Assembly: GCA_903825445.1 (NCBI GenBank)
Contig: CAIKAS010000067.1
Span: 1-42,267 of the forward strand
DNA from: an uncultured Acidobacteriia bacterium
GTDB taxonomy: Bacteria; Acidobacteriota; Terriglobia; Bryobacterales; Bryobacteraceae
Reading direction: 5' to 3'
DNA length: 42,267 nucleotides
Within the stretch, counting starts at the first letter, position 1. Every line of letters begins with the position of its first letter. The notes beneath the pieces were generated by a model. That model did no database searches, was not told the origin of the DNA, and saw nothing but the letters and a program-made list of their open reading frames with translations. This document shows positions 24,070 through 32,226 of the stretch, piece after piece. Both the position numbers and the translations under genes were made by a program.

Positions 24070-25299
24070 TTAAGCGTTATGAACAGTTTCTGGGGATGCC
24101 TCAATCTTGGCGCGGCTGCGGAACAGCACGGCAACGATTAACAGAATCACCAGCGCTCCCAGAGAGGAACTCGCCCAAAAGTGCTTCCAGTCGCGAACCG
24201 CATTCGCCCCGGATCCGGTCGTGAAGAAGTCCAGCGCACTGCCTGATATCAGTGAACCGGCGTACATGCCGACACCATAAGTGATGAAGGTGATGAAACC
24301 TTGCGCGGCGCTGCGCAGATGGGCCGGCGCCTGCTGATCCGTGTAAAGTTGCCCCGTCATAAAAAAGAAGTCGTAGCAAACACCGTGCAGCAGGATGGCG
24401 ACATAGAACATCCACACTCCTGGTCCTGCATCGCCGTGCGCGAGAAGCGCGTACCGAATCGCCCACGCGGCGAGTCCCATGACCAGGATTCCCTTGACGC
24501 TCATGCGGCGCAATACCCACGGCATAATCAGCATCATGCCGACCTCGGACGCTTGTCCCAGCGTCATCTTGCCGGCCGCGTTCACTACGTGAACGTCGTT
24601 CAGGTAATCGTTCGTGAAAGAGAAATAAAACGTCAGCGGGATGCAGGCCAGCACCGAAGCGATCGCGAAGACAAAAAACGACTTATCTTTCAGCATGACA
24701 AGCGCATCCAGACCCAAAACACGGCGGACACTGAAAGGTTCACCCTTCGCCTGCGGCGGAGTGTGCGGCAACATCAGGCTAAATAAGCCCATCACAACCG
24801 AGACGCCGGCCGCCAGAAGAAAAGGCGTCGCGGATTTCTCTACCGCCATTGCGCCCACTATAAGGCCGATAGCGATCCAGCCGAGCGTGCCGAAGACGCG
24901 GATGAGCGGGAAATCACGCCCCGGGTCTTTAATGTGTTGCAGAGTGAGCGAATTGGTCAGCGCGATAGTGGGGAAATAGCAGAGGCAATAAGCCAGCAGC
25001 AACGCGTAAACAGCTCCAAAAGACTGCACGCCAGCCACCTGCCACAAGAGGATAGCGCCGATGAAGTGTAACGCCGCCAGTACGCGCTCGGTGGAGAAGT
25101 AACGATCGGCGATCAGACCGACGAAAAACGGCGAAATCATCGATGCCAATGCAGTAGTGCCGAATACCGCGCCCGCCTGCGTTCCGGTGAAGTGCAGCGT
25201 GCTCGTCAGATAGGTGCTGAGAGTGACATACCACGCGCCCCAAATGAAGTAATTCAGGAACATCATGGCGCTCAGGCGCGCGCGGATCGAAAAGGGCAT
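24070..25299 (-). CDS. Nucleoside:H+ symporter family MFS transporter
   Basis: 409 residues, twelve predicted membrane helices, major facilitator superfamily. It resembles the NupG/XapB nucleoside:proton symporters: N-terminal 'MFLNYFIWGAWYVTLSTYL', 'GTTALASMISPFFVGLIADRYFSTERVL', 'RVFGTLGWIAIGL', and 'LRSAAQGFITFITYGVGMYAGS' near the C-terminus. It would import ribo- or deoxyribonucleosides across the inner membrane. No nucleoside catabolic genes lie nearby, so the exact substrate is open. The ATG is 7 nt after a -10 box, and there is no Shine-Dalgarno, so a leaderless mRNA is likely. Confidence 0.88.
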   Translation of the reverse strand: MPFSIRARLSAMMFLNYFIWGAWYVTLSTYLTSTLHFTGTQAGAVFGTTALASMISPFFVGLIADRYFSTERVLAALHFIGAILLWQVAGVQSFGAVYALLLAYCLCYFPTIALTNSLTLQHIKDPGRDFPLIRVFGTLGWIAIGLIVGAMAVEKSATPFLLAAGVSVVMGLFSLMLPHTPPQAKGEPFSVRRVLGLDALVMLKDKSFFVFAIASVLACIPLTFYFSFTNDYLNDVHVVNAAGKMTLGQASEVGMMLIMPWVLRRMSVKGILVMGLAAWAIRYALLAHGDAGPGVWMFYVAILLHGVCYDFFFMTGQLYTDQQAPAHLRSAAQGFITFITYGVGMYAGSLISGSALDFFTTGSGANAVRDWKHFWASSSLGALVILLIVAVLFRSRAKIEASPETVHNA

Positions 25300-25306
25300 G
25301 AAGAGA

Positions 25307-25335
25307 ATTCTATCCCGTCGTGTACGGCGTCACAA
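25307..25335 (-). promoter_or_regulatory. Promoter of the nucleoside symporter gene, leaderless
   Basis: Minus strand TTGTGA (25335-25330), 17-nt spacer, TAGAAT (25312-25307), then 7 nt to the ATG at 25299. The transcription start should coincide with the start codon. Confidence 0.65.
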
Positions 25336-25349
25336 CACAACTCAAAACG

Positions 25350-25389
25350 AAAAATCCCCGCCGACTGGCTGGACAGGCAGTCGGCGGGG
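25350..25389 (-). terminator. Rho-independent terminator of the diheme cytochrome gene
   Basis: A perfect 12-bp GC-rich stem, CCCCGCCGACTG (25356-25367) against CAGTCGGCGGGG (25378-25389), with a 10-nt loop. On the minus strand it is followed by ATTTTT, and it lies 20 nt after the cytochrome stop codon. It also overlaps the region just upstream of the symporter promoter. Confidence 0.9.
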
Positions 25390-25408
25390 ATCCGAGTTCA
25401 AACGGACG

Positions 25409-25831
25409 CTAGCGGCCTGGGCCGCCTGCGGGAGGCGGTCCACCGGGACCGGGGCCACCAGGCCCGCGACCGGCTGGCGGTGCGGCGGGTTTCTGCTCAC
25501 CGTGATGACACGTGTAACAGGTGACCTTCTGCTCTCCGTTGAATTGCGTATCGTTGATGTTCTTGACCATCGCCATCATCTTCCGTGCAGTCACCTTTTG
25601 AGGTTTCTCGTCACTCGCTCTGTCTTCCATGTTGTGGCAGAAATCGCAACGGACGCCGAGGCCTGCCGGAATGCTGAACATTACGCCCATATAGGTATCC
25701 TGCGTGAGCACCTTTAGGTTCTTGGCAGGAGGCATGCCGCGCCCTGGACCTCCGGGACCTCCTGGCGGGGGAGCCTGCGCAAACGCGAGACTCGCGCTGG
25801 CGAATAGTACGGTAATAAGGATTCGACGCAT
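25409..25831 (-). CDS. Diheme c-type cytochrome, reaction-centre-cytochrome-like
   Basis: 140 residues with a signal peptide (hydrophobic core about 4-17). Two heme sites, CDFCH (62-66) and CYTCH (105-109), lie in a pattern known from photosynthetic-reaction-centre cytochrome c domains (PF02276-like) that are abundant in non-phototrophic Acidobacteria: 'NLKVL', 'VMFSIPAGLGVRCDFCH', 'TARKMMAMVKNIN'. Met residues near 48-51 and 85-88 may be axial ligands. Both ends of the mature protein are Gly/Pro-rich low complexity (20-36 and 115-140). It would be a periplasmic electron carrier. It is transcribed away from the SpoIIE-type phosphatase, which shares the same kind of low-complexity sequence. 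Confidence 0.85.
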   Translation of the reverse strand: MRRILITVLFASASLAFAQAPPPGGPGGPGRGMPPAKNLKVLTQDTYMGVMFSIPAGLGVRCDFCHNMEDRASDEKPQKVTARKMMAMVKNINDTQFNGEQKVTCYTCHHGEQKPAAPPAGRGPGGPGPGGPPPAGGPGR

Positions 25832-25837
25832 GGGTAC

Positions 25838-25843
25838 AGTCTA
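25838..25843 (-). promoter_or_regulatory. -10 box of the diheme cytochrome gene, leaderless
   Basis: Minus strand TAGACT (25843-25838) followed by 6 nt and the ATG at 25831. No Shine-Dalgarno and no clear -35 at 16-18 nt. A TTGACA at 25880-25875 is too far upstream to pair with it. Confidence 0.45.
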
Positions 25844-25980
25844 CCGTAAACGAGCCCCAGAGGTTGTAAAGGGCTGTCAATCATAAAACTTCACACGCAA
25901 ACAGCTACTCGATGCGATACGCTGTACCTGTCACCGGTATTTCCGTCGGATTGAGGCGGAACACGCTGAAAATACGAACT

Positions 25981-27654
25981 ATGGCTGGCCAAAAAAAACT
26001 GGCAGGATATGTGTGGGTGAAGCTTTCGATCGTCTTCGGGCTGTTGCTGGGCTTCCTGCTGCTGGGCCAGACTATCGTCACCTACCGTTTCGTCCTCCGG
26101 GGTATGGTGCGTCAGGAAGCGCAAAACGAGGCCGATCGCAGGGTGCTCTCCCTGGCCCGCGCTTCGCGGCTCACGGGATCCCGCGACCTTGCGACACTCA
26201 CGCCCGTCATCGACGAACTAATTAAGGAAGCCCCCGAGAAAATCGCCTGGATGCGCATCCTGAGCCCTGATGGTAGGGTGCTTGCCTCAGGGGGGAGCCT
26301 CGGTACCGTGCCGCAGTGGACCACGGAGACGCTTCGTGCTGCCACCGGACGAGGGGCGCCACAAGACATTCGGACCATTGAAGCGGGTGATGTTCTGATC
26401 GCCATCAGCCCTCTGCGTTCAGGAGGTGGATTTGGGCGAAATGGTGGGGGACCGCCAGATGGTGGCCGCGGTGGACCTCCGCCCGATTTCTTTCGCGGTG
26501 CACCTCCGGAAGGGGCCACCGGCGGGAGGGGAATTGTTGCGACTCCAAACGACCAGAACGCCCCAGGTCCGTTTTCCGCCACTGGCGCCAGTGGCGGAGA
26601 GGCACGGCCAACACCTGCGGGCGCGTCGGGCCAGCCTCAGGTGCAGCGTGGACCTGGGTCCGGTGAACCGCGTGGTCCGGGACGCGGCCCCGGCGGCCCC
26701 TATGTCGAAACGGCCATTTATCTTGACGGTGTCTCTGTCAGTTTTGCGCCGCTGCTGTTACCACTCGGCGTAGGCTCGACGGCTGCGATCGCTTTGCTTG
26801 CCGCAGTTGTCATCATCGGTCTCCGCTTCCCGCATTACCTCAACAGCAAGCAATATGAAGAAGAACTGGCACTTGCCCGGCGGGTGCAGCATGACCTGTT
26901 CCCACGAGAGGGCGTCTCGACAGGCAACATGGAATTTGCCGCGCGATTCATTCCCTCGCGTCAGGTAGGCGGAGACCTCTACGACATCTTTGAAACCGAC
27001 GATGGCGGCGTTGCTATGGTTCTTGGTGACGTTTCCGGCAAAGGACTTTCGGCCGCGCTGCTTATGGGTGTCGTGCAGGGTGCAATTCGCACGTCGAGCG
27101 ACGCCGGGCTGGCAGAACGGCATGAGTACGCTGCCGAGCGCCTGAATCATCTGCTTTGCGTCAAAACGGCCCGCGAGCGTTTCGTCAGTCTCTTTTGGTG
27201 CTATCTCAATAAGGAAGGCGACCGCCTCAGTTACATCAATGCGGGGCATTTGCCTGCGCTGCTGGTGCGCGAGCGCTTCGGCCGCCCGGATGTCTGGCGT
27301 CTTGAGCAGGGTGGCGGGCCGGTACTGGGTGTGCTGCCGACTGCTCGCTATAAGCCAGCCGAGGTAGATATAGAACCCGGAGATTTGCTGGTAGTGTTTT
27401 CCGACGGCGTCTCCGAAGCCACTAACGCAGCGGGAGACGAATTCGGAGAAGAAGGCATCATCGAATCGGTGAAACGCGAATTCCAGAAATCGGCCAGTGG
27501 CGTTTGCGAGGGCATTCTGAGCGACGTACGCGCCTTTCTGGGCGATGAACTTCCCCACGACGATCAGACGCTGATGGTCGTGAAGCTCGAACGCGTGGGA
27601 AACCACAAGCCAGCCAGTCGCGCCGAAGATGTTGCAGTTCCTGCCATGACATGA
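25981..27654 (+). CDS. Membrane-bound PP2C/SpoIIE-type serine phosphatase
   Basis: 557 residues from the ATG at 25981 (an in-frame ATG at 25912 would add 23). A first membrane helix (about 10-33) and a second (about 260-283) enclose an extracytoplasmic sensor region; its second half (about 145-245) is Gly/Pro/Arg-rich low complexity. The cytosolic SpoIIE/RsbU-type phosphatase domain follows ('LARRVQHDLFP' linker helix). Metal ligands are visible in 'VGGDLYDIFE', 'VLGDVSGKGLSAALLMG', 'VVFSDGVSEA' and 'HDDQTLMVV'. RsbU-like enzymes dephosphorylate anti-sigma-factor antagonists. No partner STAS or kinase gene is near. The signal sensed is unknown. Confidence 0.85.
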   Translation: MAGQKKLAGYVWVKLSIVFGLLLGFLLLGQTIVTYRFVLRGMVRQEAQNEADRRVLSLARASRLTGSRDLATLTPVIDELIKEAPEKIAWMRILSPDGRVLASGGSLGTVPQWTTETLRAATGRGAPQDIRTIEAGDVLIAISPLRSGGGFGRNGGGPPDGGRGGPPPDFFRGAPPEGATGGRGIVATPNDQNAPGPFSATGASGGEARPTPAGASGQPQVQRGPGSGEPRGPGRGPGGPYVETAIYLDGVSVSFAPLLLPLGVGSTAAIALLAAVVIIGLRFPHYLNSKQYEEELALARRVQHDLFPREGVSTGNMEFAARFIPSRQVGGDLYDIFETDDGGVAMVLGDVSGKGLSAALLMGVVQGAIRTSSDAGLAERHEYAAERLNHLLCVKTARERFVSLFWCYLNKEGDRLSYINAGHLPALLVRERFGRPDVWRLEQGGGPVLGVLPTARYKPAEVDIEPGDLLVVFSDGVSEATNAAGDEFGEEGIIESVKREFQKSASGVCEGILSDVRAFLGDELPHDDQTLMVVKLERVGNHKPASRAEDVAVPAMT

Positions 27655-27720
27655 GGCACCACGACGCGCCATGACACGCCTCGTTCCCTCGTGTTCAGGT
27701 CAGTGTGGTAGTTCTGAGAT

Positions 27721-29529
27721 TTGCCCTCCGAAACTACGCGTCCGGTTCTCATCTTCGATGGCGATTGTTCCTTTTGCCGCGCTTGGGTTGATTTCTGGCG
27801 CAGTCTGACTGGCGATAGTCTCGAATACCTCCCTTTTCAGCAAGCCGCAGAACGTTTTCCCGACCTCTCGATCGAAGAATGCCGCAAGGCCGTCCAGCTA
27901 GTCACTCCGGAAGGCCGCTTCCCTGGCGCGGAGGGTATTTGCCGCTTTCTCGCTGGCGTGCCCGGTTATGGCTGGCTCTTTTGGTGCCATCGATTCCTCC
28001 CGGGCTTTCCCGCCCTGGCGGCGTTGGTCTATCGGTTCATCGCGAATCATCGTAGCCCTGCGTGGCGCTTCACGCGCGCGTTGTGGGGCAGTACCGTCCG
28101 GCTTTCCACTTACAACATTGCCGCCGAAGTCTTCTCTCGCTCACTCGCCCTGATCTATCTGATTGCCTTCGTGTCCTTTGGATTACAGGTGCGAGGACTC
28201 ATTGGCGCGGAAGGAATTCTTCCAGCCAGAGAATTCCTCAATGCAGTGCACCGGAGCTTAGGAAGCGCTGGGATCTGGCGTTTGCCGACGCTCTTCTGGT
28301 GGGGCAACGCCGACTTGACGCTGCTGTCGATCACCTGGGGTGGAGTAGCGCTCTCACTCGTCTCGCTCCTCACAAGAGCTCACAGCCGATGGCAACGCTT
28401 CGTCTTCATCATCCTGTGGCTGTACTATCTCTCGATCGTGAATGCCGGCCAGATCTTCATGGGGTATCAATGGGACTGGCTGTTGCTCGAAGCAGGGTTT
28501 CTGGCCATCTTTCTCCAGCCCGTGAAATCGCGCATCTGGTTATACCGCTGGCTTCTATTTCGGCTCATGTTCGAATCTGGTCTGGTGAAACTCCTGAGCC
28601 ATGACCCCTCCTGGCACAGCTTCACCGCGCTCAACTTCCATTACGAGACGCAGCCGATCCCCACGCCGCTCGCCTGGTATATGCACCTGCTGCCCGATTG
28701 GTTCCAGAAGCTCTCGGTTGGCGGGGTATTCGCGGTCGAACTGGTGCTGCCGTTTCTTATGTTCGGCCCGCGCCGGATGAAACAGGTTGCGGGTATCGCC
28801 ACCATCGCGTTCCAATGCCTGATCATCGCCACAGGCAACTATACTTTTTTCAATCTGTTGACCATCGCGCTCTGTCTGTTCCTGTTTGACGACTCATTCT
28901 TCGCTCGCGCAGGCAACCGATTGAGCCTCGGGCGTTTGAATGCTGCCCCCAACGTGACCACCGCGCCGAATCGTTACGTTACGGCAGTCATATGGTCACT
29001 AGTCGCCTTTCTCTCGGCTGTGGAAGTCGGCAACACGGCGGGAAAAGTCCCCCCGGCCATCGAGAACATCGCGAGCCAGATATCGCAGTTTGGCATCGTC
29101 AATCACTACGGACTCTTTGCCGTAATGACCACGGAACGCATGGAAATACAAGTCGAGGCCTCGCAGGATGGTGAGCGCTGGGAGCCTTATCTGTTCCGTT
29201 ACAAGCCCGGTCCACTGAGCCGCCGCCTGCCTTGGGTCGAGCCGTACCAGCCGAGGCTTGATTGGCAAATGTGGTTCGCCGCTCTCAGCCGGCCGCAGGA
29301 CAATCCGTGGTTTATCCACATGCTGGTGGGCTTGCTGCGCGGGTCACAGCCCATCGGCGATCTGTTCGAGCAGCGGCCCTATTCAGGCGCTTTGCCGAAG
29401 TTCGTCCGCGCCACTATTTACGAATACCACTTCACCTCCTGGGGCGAGCGGCAGAAGACAGGCAACTACTGGAAACGTGAGATAAAGGGGTTGTATTTTC
29501 CCCCTGCGGGCCTTCGTACGACACAATAG
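27721..29529 (+). CDS. DUF393 thiol-disulfide domain fused to lipase maturation factor-like membrane domain
   Basis: 602 residues with a TTG start. Residues about 8-115 form a DUF393 (DCC) domain with the redox-type motif 'FDGDCSFC' (Cys16 and Cys19) and 'LPFQ'. The rest resembles the lipase maturation factor family (LMF1): multiple membrane helices from about 140 to 440 ('SLALIYLIAFVSFGLQVRGLIG', 'FMGYQWDWLLLEAGFLAIFL'), then a soluble tail with 'ERMEIQVEASQDGERWEPYLFRYKPG' and 'RLDWQMWFAAL'. LMF1 aids folding and disulfide formation of dimeric lipases in animals. Joining it to a CxxC domain suggests oxidative folding of an exported protein. TAGTTC six nt before the TTG hints at a leaderless start. 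pgm follows 13 nt downstream. Confidence 0.82.
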   Translation: MPSETTRPVLIFDGDCSFCRAWVDFWRSLTGDSLEYLPFQQAAERFPDLSIEECRKAVQLVTPEGRFPGAEGICRFLAGVPGYGWLFWCHRFLPGFPALAALVYRFIANHRSPAWRFTRALWGSTVRLSTYNIAAEVFSRSLALIYLIAFVSFGLQVRGLIGAEGILPAREFLNAVHRSLGSAGIWRLPTLFWWGNADLTLLSITWGGVALSLVSLLTRAHSRWQRFVFIILWLYYLSIVNAGQIFMGYQWDWLLLEAGFLAIFLQPVKSRIWLYRWLLFRLMFESGLVKLLSHDPSWHSFTALNFHYETQPIPTPLAWYMHLLPDWFQKLSVGGVFAVELVLPFLMFGPRRMKQVAGIATIAFQCLIIATGNYTFFNLLTIALCLFLFDDSFFARAGNRLSLGRLNAAPNVTTAPNRYVTAVIWSLVAFLSAVEVGNTAGKVPPAIENIASQISQFGIVNHYGLFAVMTTERMEIQVEASQDGERWEPYLFRYKPGPLSRRLPWVEPYQPRLDWQMWFAALSRPQDNPWFIHMLVGLLRGSQPIGDLFEQRPYSGALPKFVRATIYEYHFTSWGERQKTGNYWKREIKGLYFPPAGLRTTQ

Positions 29530-29542
29530 AGTCTTCCAGCCT

Positions 29543-31186
29543 ATGTCCCTGCATAAACTCGCGGGTCAGCCCGCACCCGCAGATATCCTGATCGACGTCG
29601 CGAAACTGGAGGCCGAGTATTTTTCGCGCCAGCCCGACACTGCGAATAAGGAACAACTGGTCAGCTTCGGAACCAGCGGACATCGCGGGACTCCCGCGAA
29701 TTCCACCTTCACCGAACAACACATCCTCGCGATCACGCAGGCGATCTGCGAATACAGGCAAGACAGCGGGGCTACAGGGCCATTGTTCATCGGCAAAGAT
29801 ACGCACGCTCTTTCGGGAGTCGCCCAGCAGACCGCCCTCGAAGTATTGGCAGCCAATGGCGTCGATGTCGTGATTCAGCAGGGCAACGGCTTTACGCCTA
29901 CCCCCGTAATTTCGCGGGCCATCATCGAATTCAATCGTGGCCGGCTGGCTGGCCTTGCCGATGGCATTGTGATCACGCCCTCGCACAATCCGCCCGAAGA
30001 TGGCGGTTTCAAATACAATCCATCGAATGGTGGCCCGGCTGGAGGAGATGTGACCGGCGCGATTCAGAATCGGGCCAACGAGTTGTTGCGAGCTGGGAAT
30101 CGCGACGTGAAGCGAGTGCCCTGTGCTGACGCCATGCGCGCTTCCACCACTCGCGAGCAGGATTACGTCGCCGGTTACGTGGACGATCTGTCCAGCGTGA
30201 TCGACATGGAAGCCATCCGCAAGGCTGGCGTGAAGATCGGCATCGATCCACTCGGTGGCGCGTCACTCGCGTATTGGCAGCCGATCGCCGATCGCTACGG
30301 CCTGAACATCGATGTGGTCAACAAGAAGGTGGATCCGCAATTCGCCTTCATGACACTCGATCATGACGGCAAGATCCGCATGGATTGCTCAAGTCCTTAC
30401 GCCATGGCGGGGCTCGTGAAGCTGAAGGACGATTTTGCGATTGCCTGGGGTTGCGATCCGGATTCCGACCGTCACGGCATCGTGACACCCAGCTCGGGAC
30501 TCCTCGAACCGAATGCTTATCTCGCAGTGGCTATTCACTATCTGTTGACGCATCGTCCGGAATGGCCCGCGAGCGCGGTCATCGGCAAGACGCTGGTGAG
30601 CAGTTCCTTGATCGACTGGGTAGTCGCGAGCCTCGGCCGCCAGTTGTTTGAGGTGCCAGTTGGCTTTAAGTGGTTTGCGGGCGGCCTGTTCGATGGGACA
30701 TGCTGCTTCGGTGGCGAAGAGAGCGCTGGCGCGAGTTTCCTGCGTCGCGACGGCACCGTGTGGTCGACCGATAAGGATGGTTTAATACTCGGCCTGCTCG
30801 CTGCGGAGATCACGGCTGTGACCGGGAAAGATCCCGGCGACTACTATCGCGACTTAACGGCAAAACTCGGCAGAGTCTGGAGCAAGCGAGTCGATTCACC
30901 GGCGAGCGCACCGCGTCGTGAGCGGCTCAAGAATCTCGCCCCGGCCGATTTCACGGCCACAACGCTTGCGGGCGATACTGTGACGACGAAGCTGAACAGT
31001 GCCAAGGGCTCACCACTGAGCGGACTGAAAGTGATGACGGAGAAAGGCTGGTTCGCGCTGCGGCCTTCGGGTACGGAGAATATCTACAAGGTCTACGCGG
31101 AAAGCTTTGTCAGTGCGGAACATCTTCAGCGGATCATCGACGATGCGCAGGGGTTTGTTGAATTGACCTTGAAGGGGATCGCGTAA
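29543..31186 (+). CDS. pgm: Phosphoglucomutase (alpha-D-glucose phosphate-specific)
   Basis: 547 residues, the usual length of bacterial Pgm (E. coli 546). It interconverts glucose 1-phosphate and glucose 6-phosphate in the cytoplasm, supplying sugar nucleotides and glycogen. The phosphoserine loop is 'TPSHNPPEDGGFKYNP' with Ser147. Metal-binding 'DPDSDRHGI', sugar-binding 'GGEESAGASF', and phosphate-binding 'RPSGTENIYK' are all intact. It lies 13 nt after the LMF-like gene, so likely the same transcript, although a TAGAGT box sits 10 nt before the ATG. The stop codon overlaps the start of a short ParD-like frame by one base. Confidence 0.95.
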   Translation: MSLHKLAGQPAPADILIDVAKLEAEYFSRQPDTANKEQLVSFGTSGHRGTPANSTFTEQHILAITQAICEYRQDSGATGPLFIGKDTHALSGVAQQTALEVLAANGVDVVIQQGNGFTPTPVISRAIIEFNRGRLAGLADGIVITPSHNPPEDGGFKYNPSNGGPAGGDVTGAIQNRANELLRAGNRDVKRVPCADAMRASTTREQDYVAGYVDDLSSVIDMEAIRKAGVKIGIDPLGGASLAYWQPIADRYGLNIDVVNKKVDPQFAFMTLDHDGKIRMDCSSPYAMAGLVKLKDDFAIAWGCDPDSDRHGIVTPSSGLLEPNAYLAVAIHYLLTHRPEWPASAVIGKTLVSSSLIDWVVASLGRQLFEVPVGFKWFAGGLFDGTCCFGGEESAGASFLRRDGTVWSTDKDGLILGLLAAEITAVTGKDPGDYYRDLTAKLGRVWSKRVDSPASAPRRERLKNLAPADFTATTLAGDTVTTKLNSAKGSPLSGLKVMTEKGWFALRPSGTENIYKVYAESFVSAEHLQRIIDDAQGFVELTLKGIA

Positions 31187-31374
31187 TGAAAGCACAGCCG
31201 CCCGCGGCCGACAGTGCGAAATGTGAGCTGCCGGAAGTGGACGTGAAGCTCGCTCGCCTGCGAACGGCAATAGATGAAGGTGACGCAAGCGGGATAGCCG
31301 ACGGCGACTCCTTCAATCGGGCACGAGAAGAGCTCAGTCTGCTGTCTCGACTAACCTCTCCCCGCCATTCGTAG
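31186..31374 (+). CDS. Short ParD-antitoxin-like C-terminal fragment
   Basis: 62 residues, start overlapping the pgm stop (TAATG). Residues about 21-50, 'KLARLRTAIDEGDASGIADG' and on to 'REEL', resemble the toxin-binding C-terminal helix of ParD antitoxins ('LRAAI.EG..SG.A...F...R'). The ribbon-helix-helix DNA-binding part that normally precedes it is absent; residues 1-20 are unrelated. No ParE toxin gene follows. The last 24 bases overlap the end of the convergent formiminotransferase gene. It could be a decayed antitoxin, an orphan immunity peptide, or a chance similarity. Confidence 0.5.
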   Translation: MKAQPPAADSAKCELPEVDVKLARLRTAIDEGDASGIADGDSFNRAREELSLLSRLTSPRHS

Positions 31375-32226
31375 CCGCCCCTCCAGTACCAGTTCCGGTC
31401 GCAAATTCAACCACCGCAAATCATGGCCTGCGGACAGTTTCAGCGCCGCCTCCGGAATCATCCCGATTAATTCACTCCCAGCCACGCGGATCCCGCGTCT
31501 CCCGCAGAGTCGGCAAACAGCGTCGAACACAACATGCAGCGGTGTCCGATGGAAGTCGACCAGATTGATCGAAACCTGGACATTGGCACGTGAAAGCAGC
31601 GGCAGACCCAGCGCCTTCACCGCCGGCAAACCTCCGTTCGACTCCCGAATCTCCCGCGCAATATCCTGCGCCGCAGCCAGATCGTCGGTATCGAGAATAA
31701 TATTCCAGGCGACCAGAAATTCCCGCGCCCCTACGACGCACCAGCCTGCCGTCGGGTGCGAATGATCGCCGATATCCGGGGCCAGTATCCCCGCCCTCGC
31801 GCCCTTCCGAACCTTCTCCAGCCGTACACACTCCGGCCGCAGCGCCGCCGCTTCGTACAAATAGACAGGCACATGTAGTTCCCGCCAGATCCGTTCCCCT
31901 GCCTCGCGCGCCAAGGCGGCACACTCAGCCAGCGTACTGCCTTCTATCGGCACGAAAGGCACAACGTCCGCCGCGCCCAATCTCGGATGCACGCCCGTGT
32001 GCTTCGTGAGATCGATTCGTGCCACCGCCGTCGCCACCACCGCCAGTGCCGCATCCGCAACCGCGCGCGGCTCACCGGCAAACGTCAGCACCGTGCGGTT
32101 GTGATCCACATCCGACGTCGAATCCAGCAGCATAACGCCAGCCACGCCCGTGACGGATCGCTCCAGTGCCGCCACCACCACCCGATCACGGCCTTCCGAG
32201 AAATTCGGCACGCACTCAATCGTCAA
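31351..32226 (-). CDS. ftcD: Glutamate formiminotransferase, stand-alone
   Basis: 291 residues. It transfers the formimino group from formiminoglutamate to tetrahydrofolate in histidine breakdown, or in reverse a formyl group to glutamate. The N-terminus 'ECVPNFSEGRD' and catalytic His80 in 'KHTGVHPRLGAAD' are typical, and 'VQVSINLVDF' with 'ELIGMIPEAAL' follow in the C-terminal half. The cyclodeaminase domain found in the mammalian fusion is missing, as in most bacteria. The TTG start (32226) overlaps the SDR stop by four bases, so the two are coupled. No other histidine-utilisation gene lies in the window. Confidence 0.92.
   Translation of the reverse strand: MTIECVPNFSEGRDRVVVAALERSVTGVAGVMLLDSTSDVDHNRTVLTFAGEPRAVADAALAVVATAVARIDLTKHTGVHPRLGAADVVPFVPIEGSTLAECAALAREAGERIWRELHVPVYLYEAAALRPECVRLEKVRKGARAGILAPDIGDHSHPTAGWCVVGAREFLVAWNIILDTDDLAAAQDIAREIRESNGGLPAVKALGLPLLSRANVQVSINLVDFHRTPLHVVFDAVCRLCGRRGIRVAGSELIGMIPEAALKLSAGHDLRWLNLRPELVLEGRLRMAGRG

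Noticed and set aside
25864-25886. TTGACA at 25880-25875 (minus) as the -35 of the diheme cytochrome gene.
   Set aside because: The spacing to TAGACT is about 31 nt, far from 17, and no -10 stands at the right distance.
26420-26710. Gly/Pro-rich GC-dense stretch considered as a tandem DNA repeat or CRISPR-like array.
   Set aside because: No regular repeat unit or spacers; it is in-frame low-complexity coding sequence.
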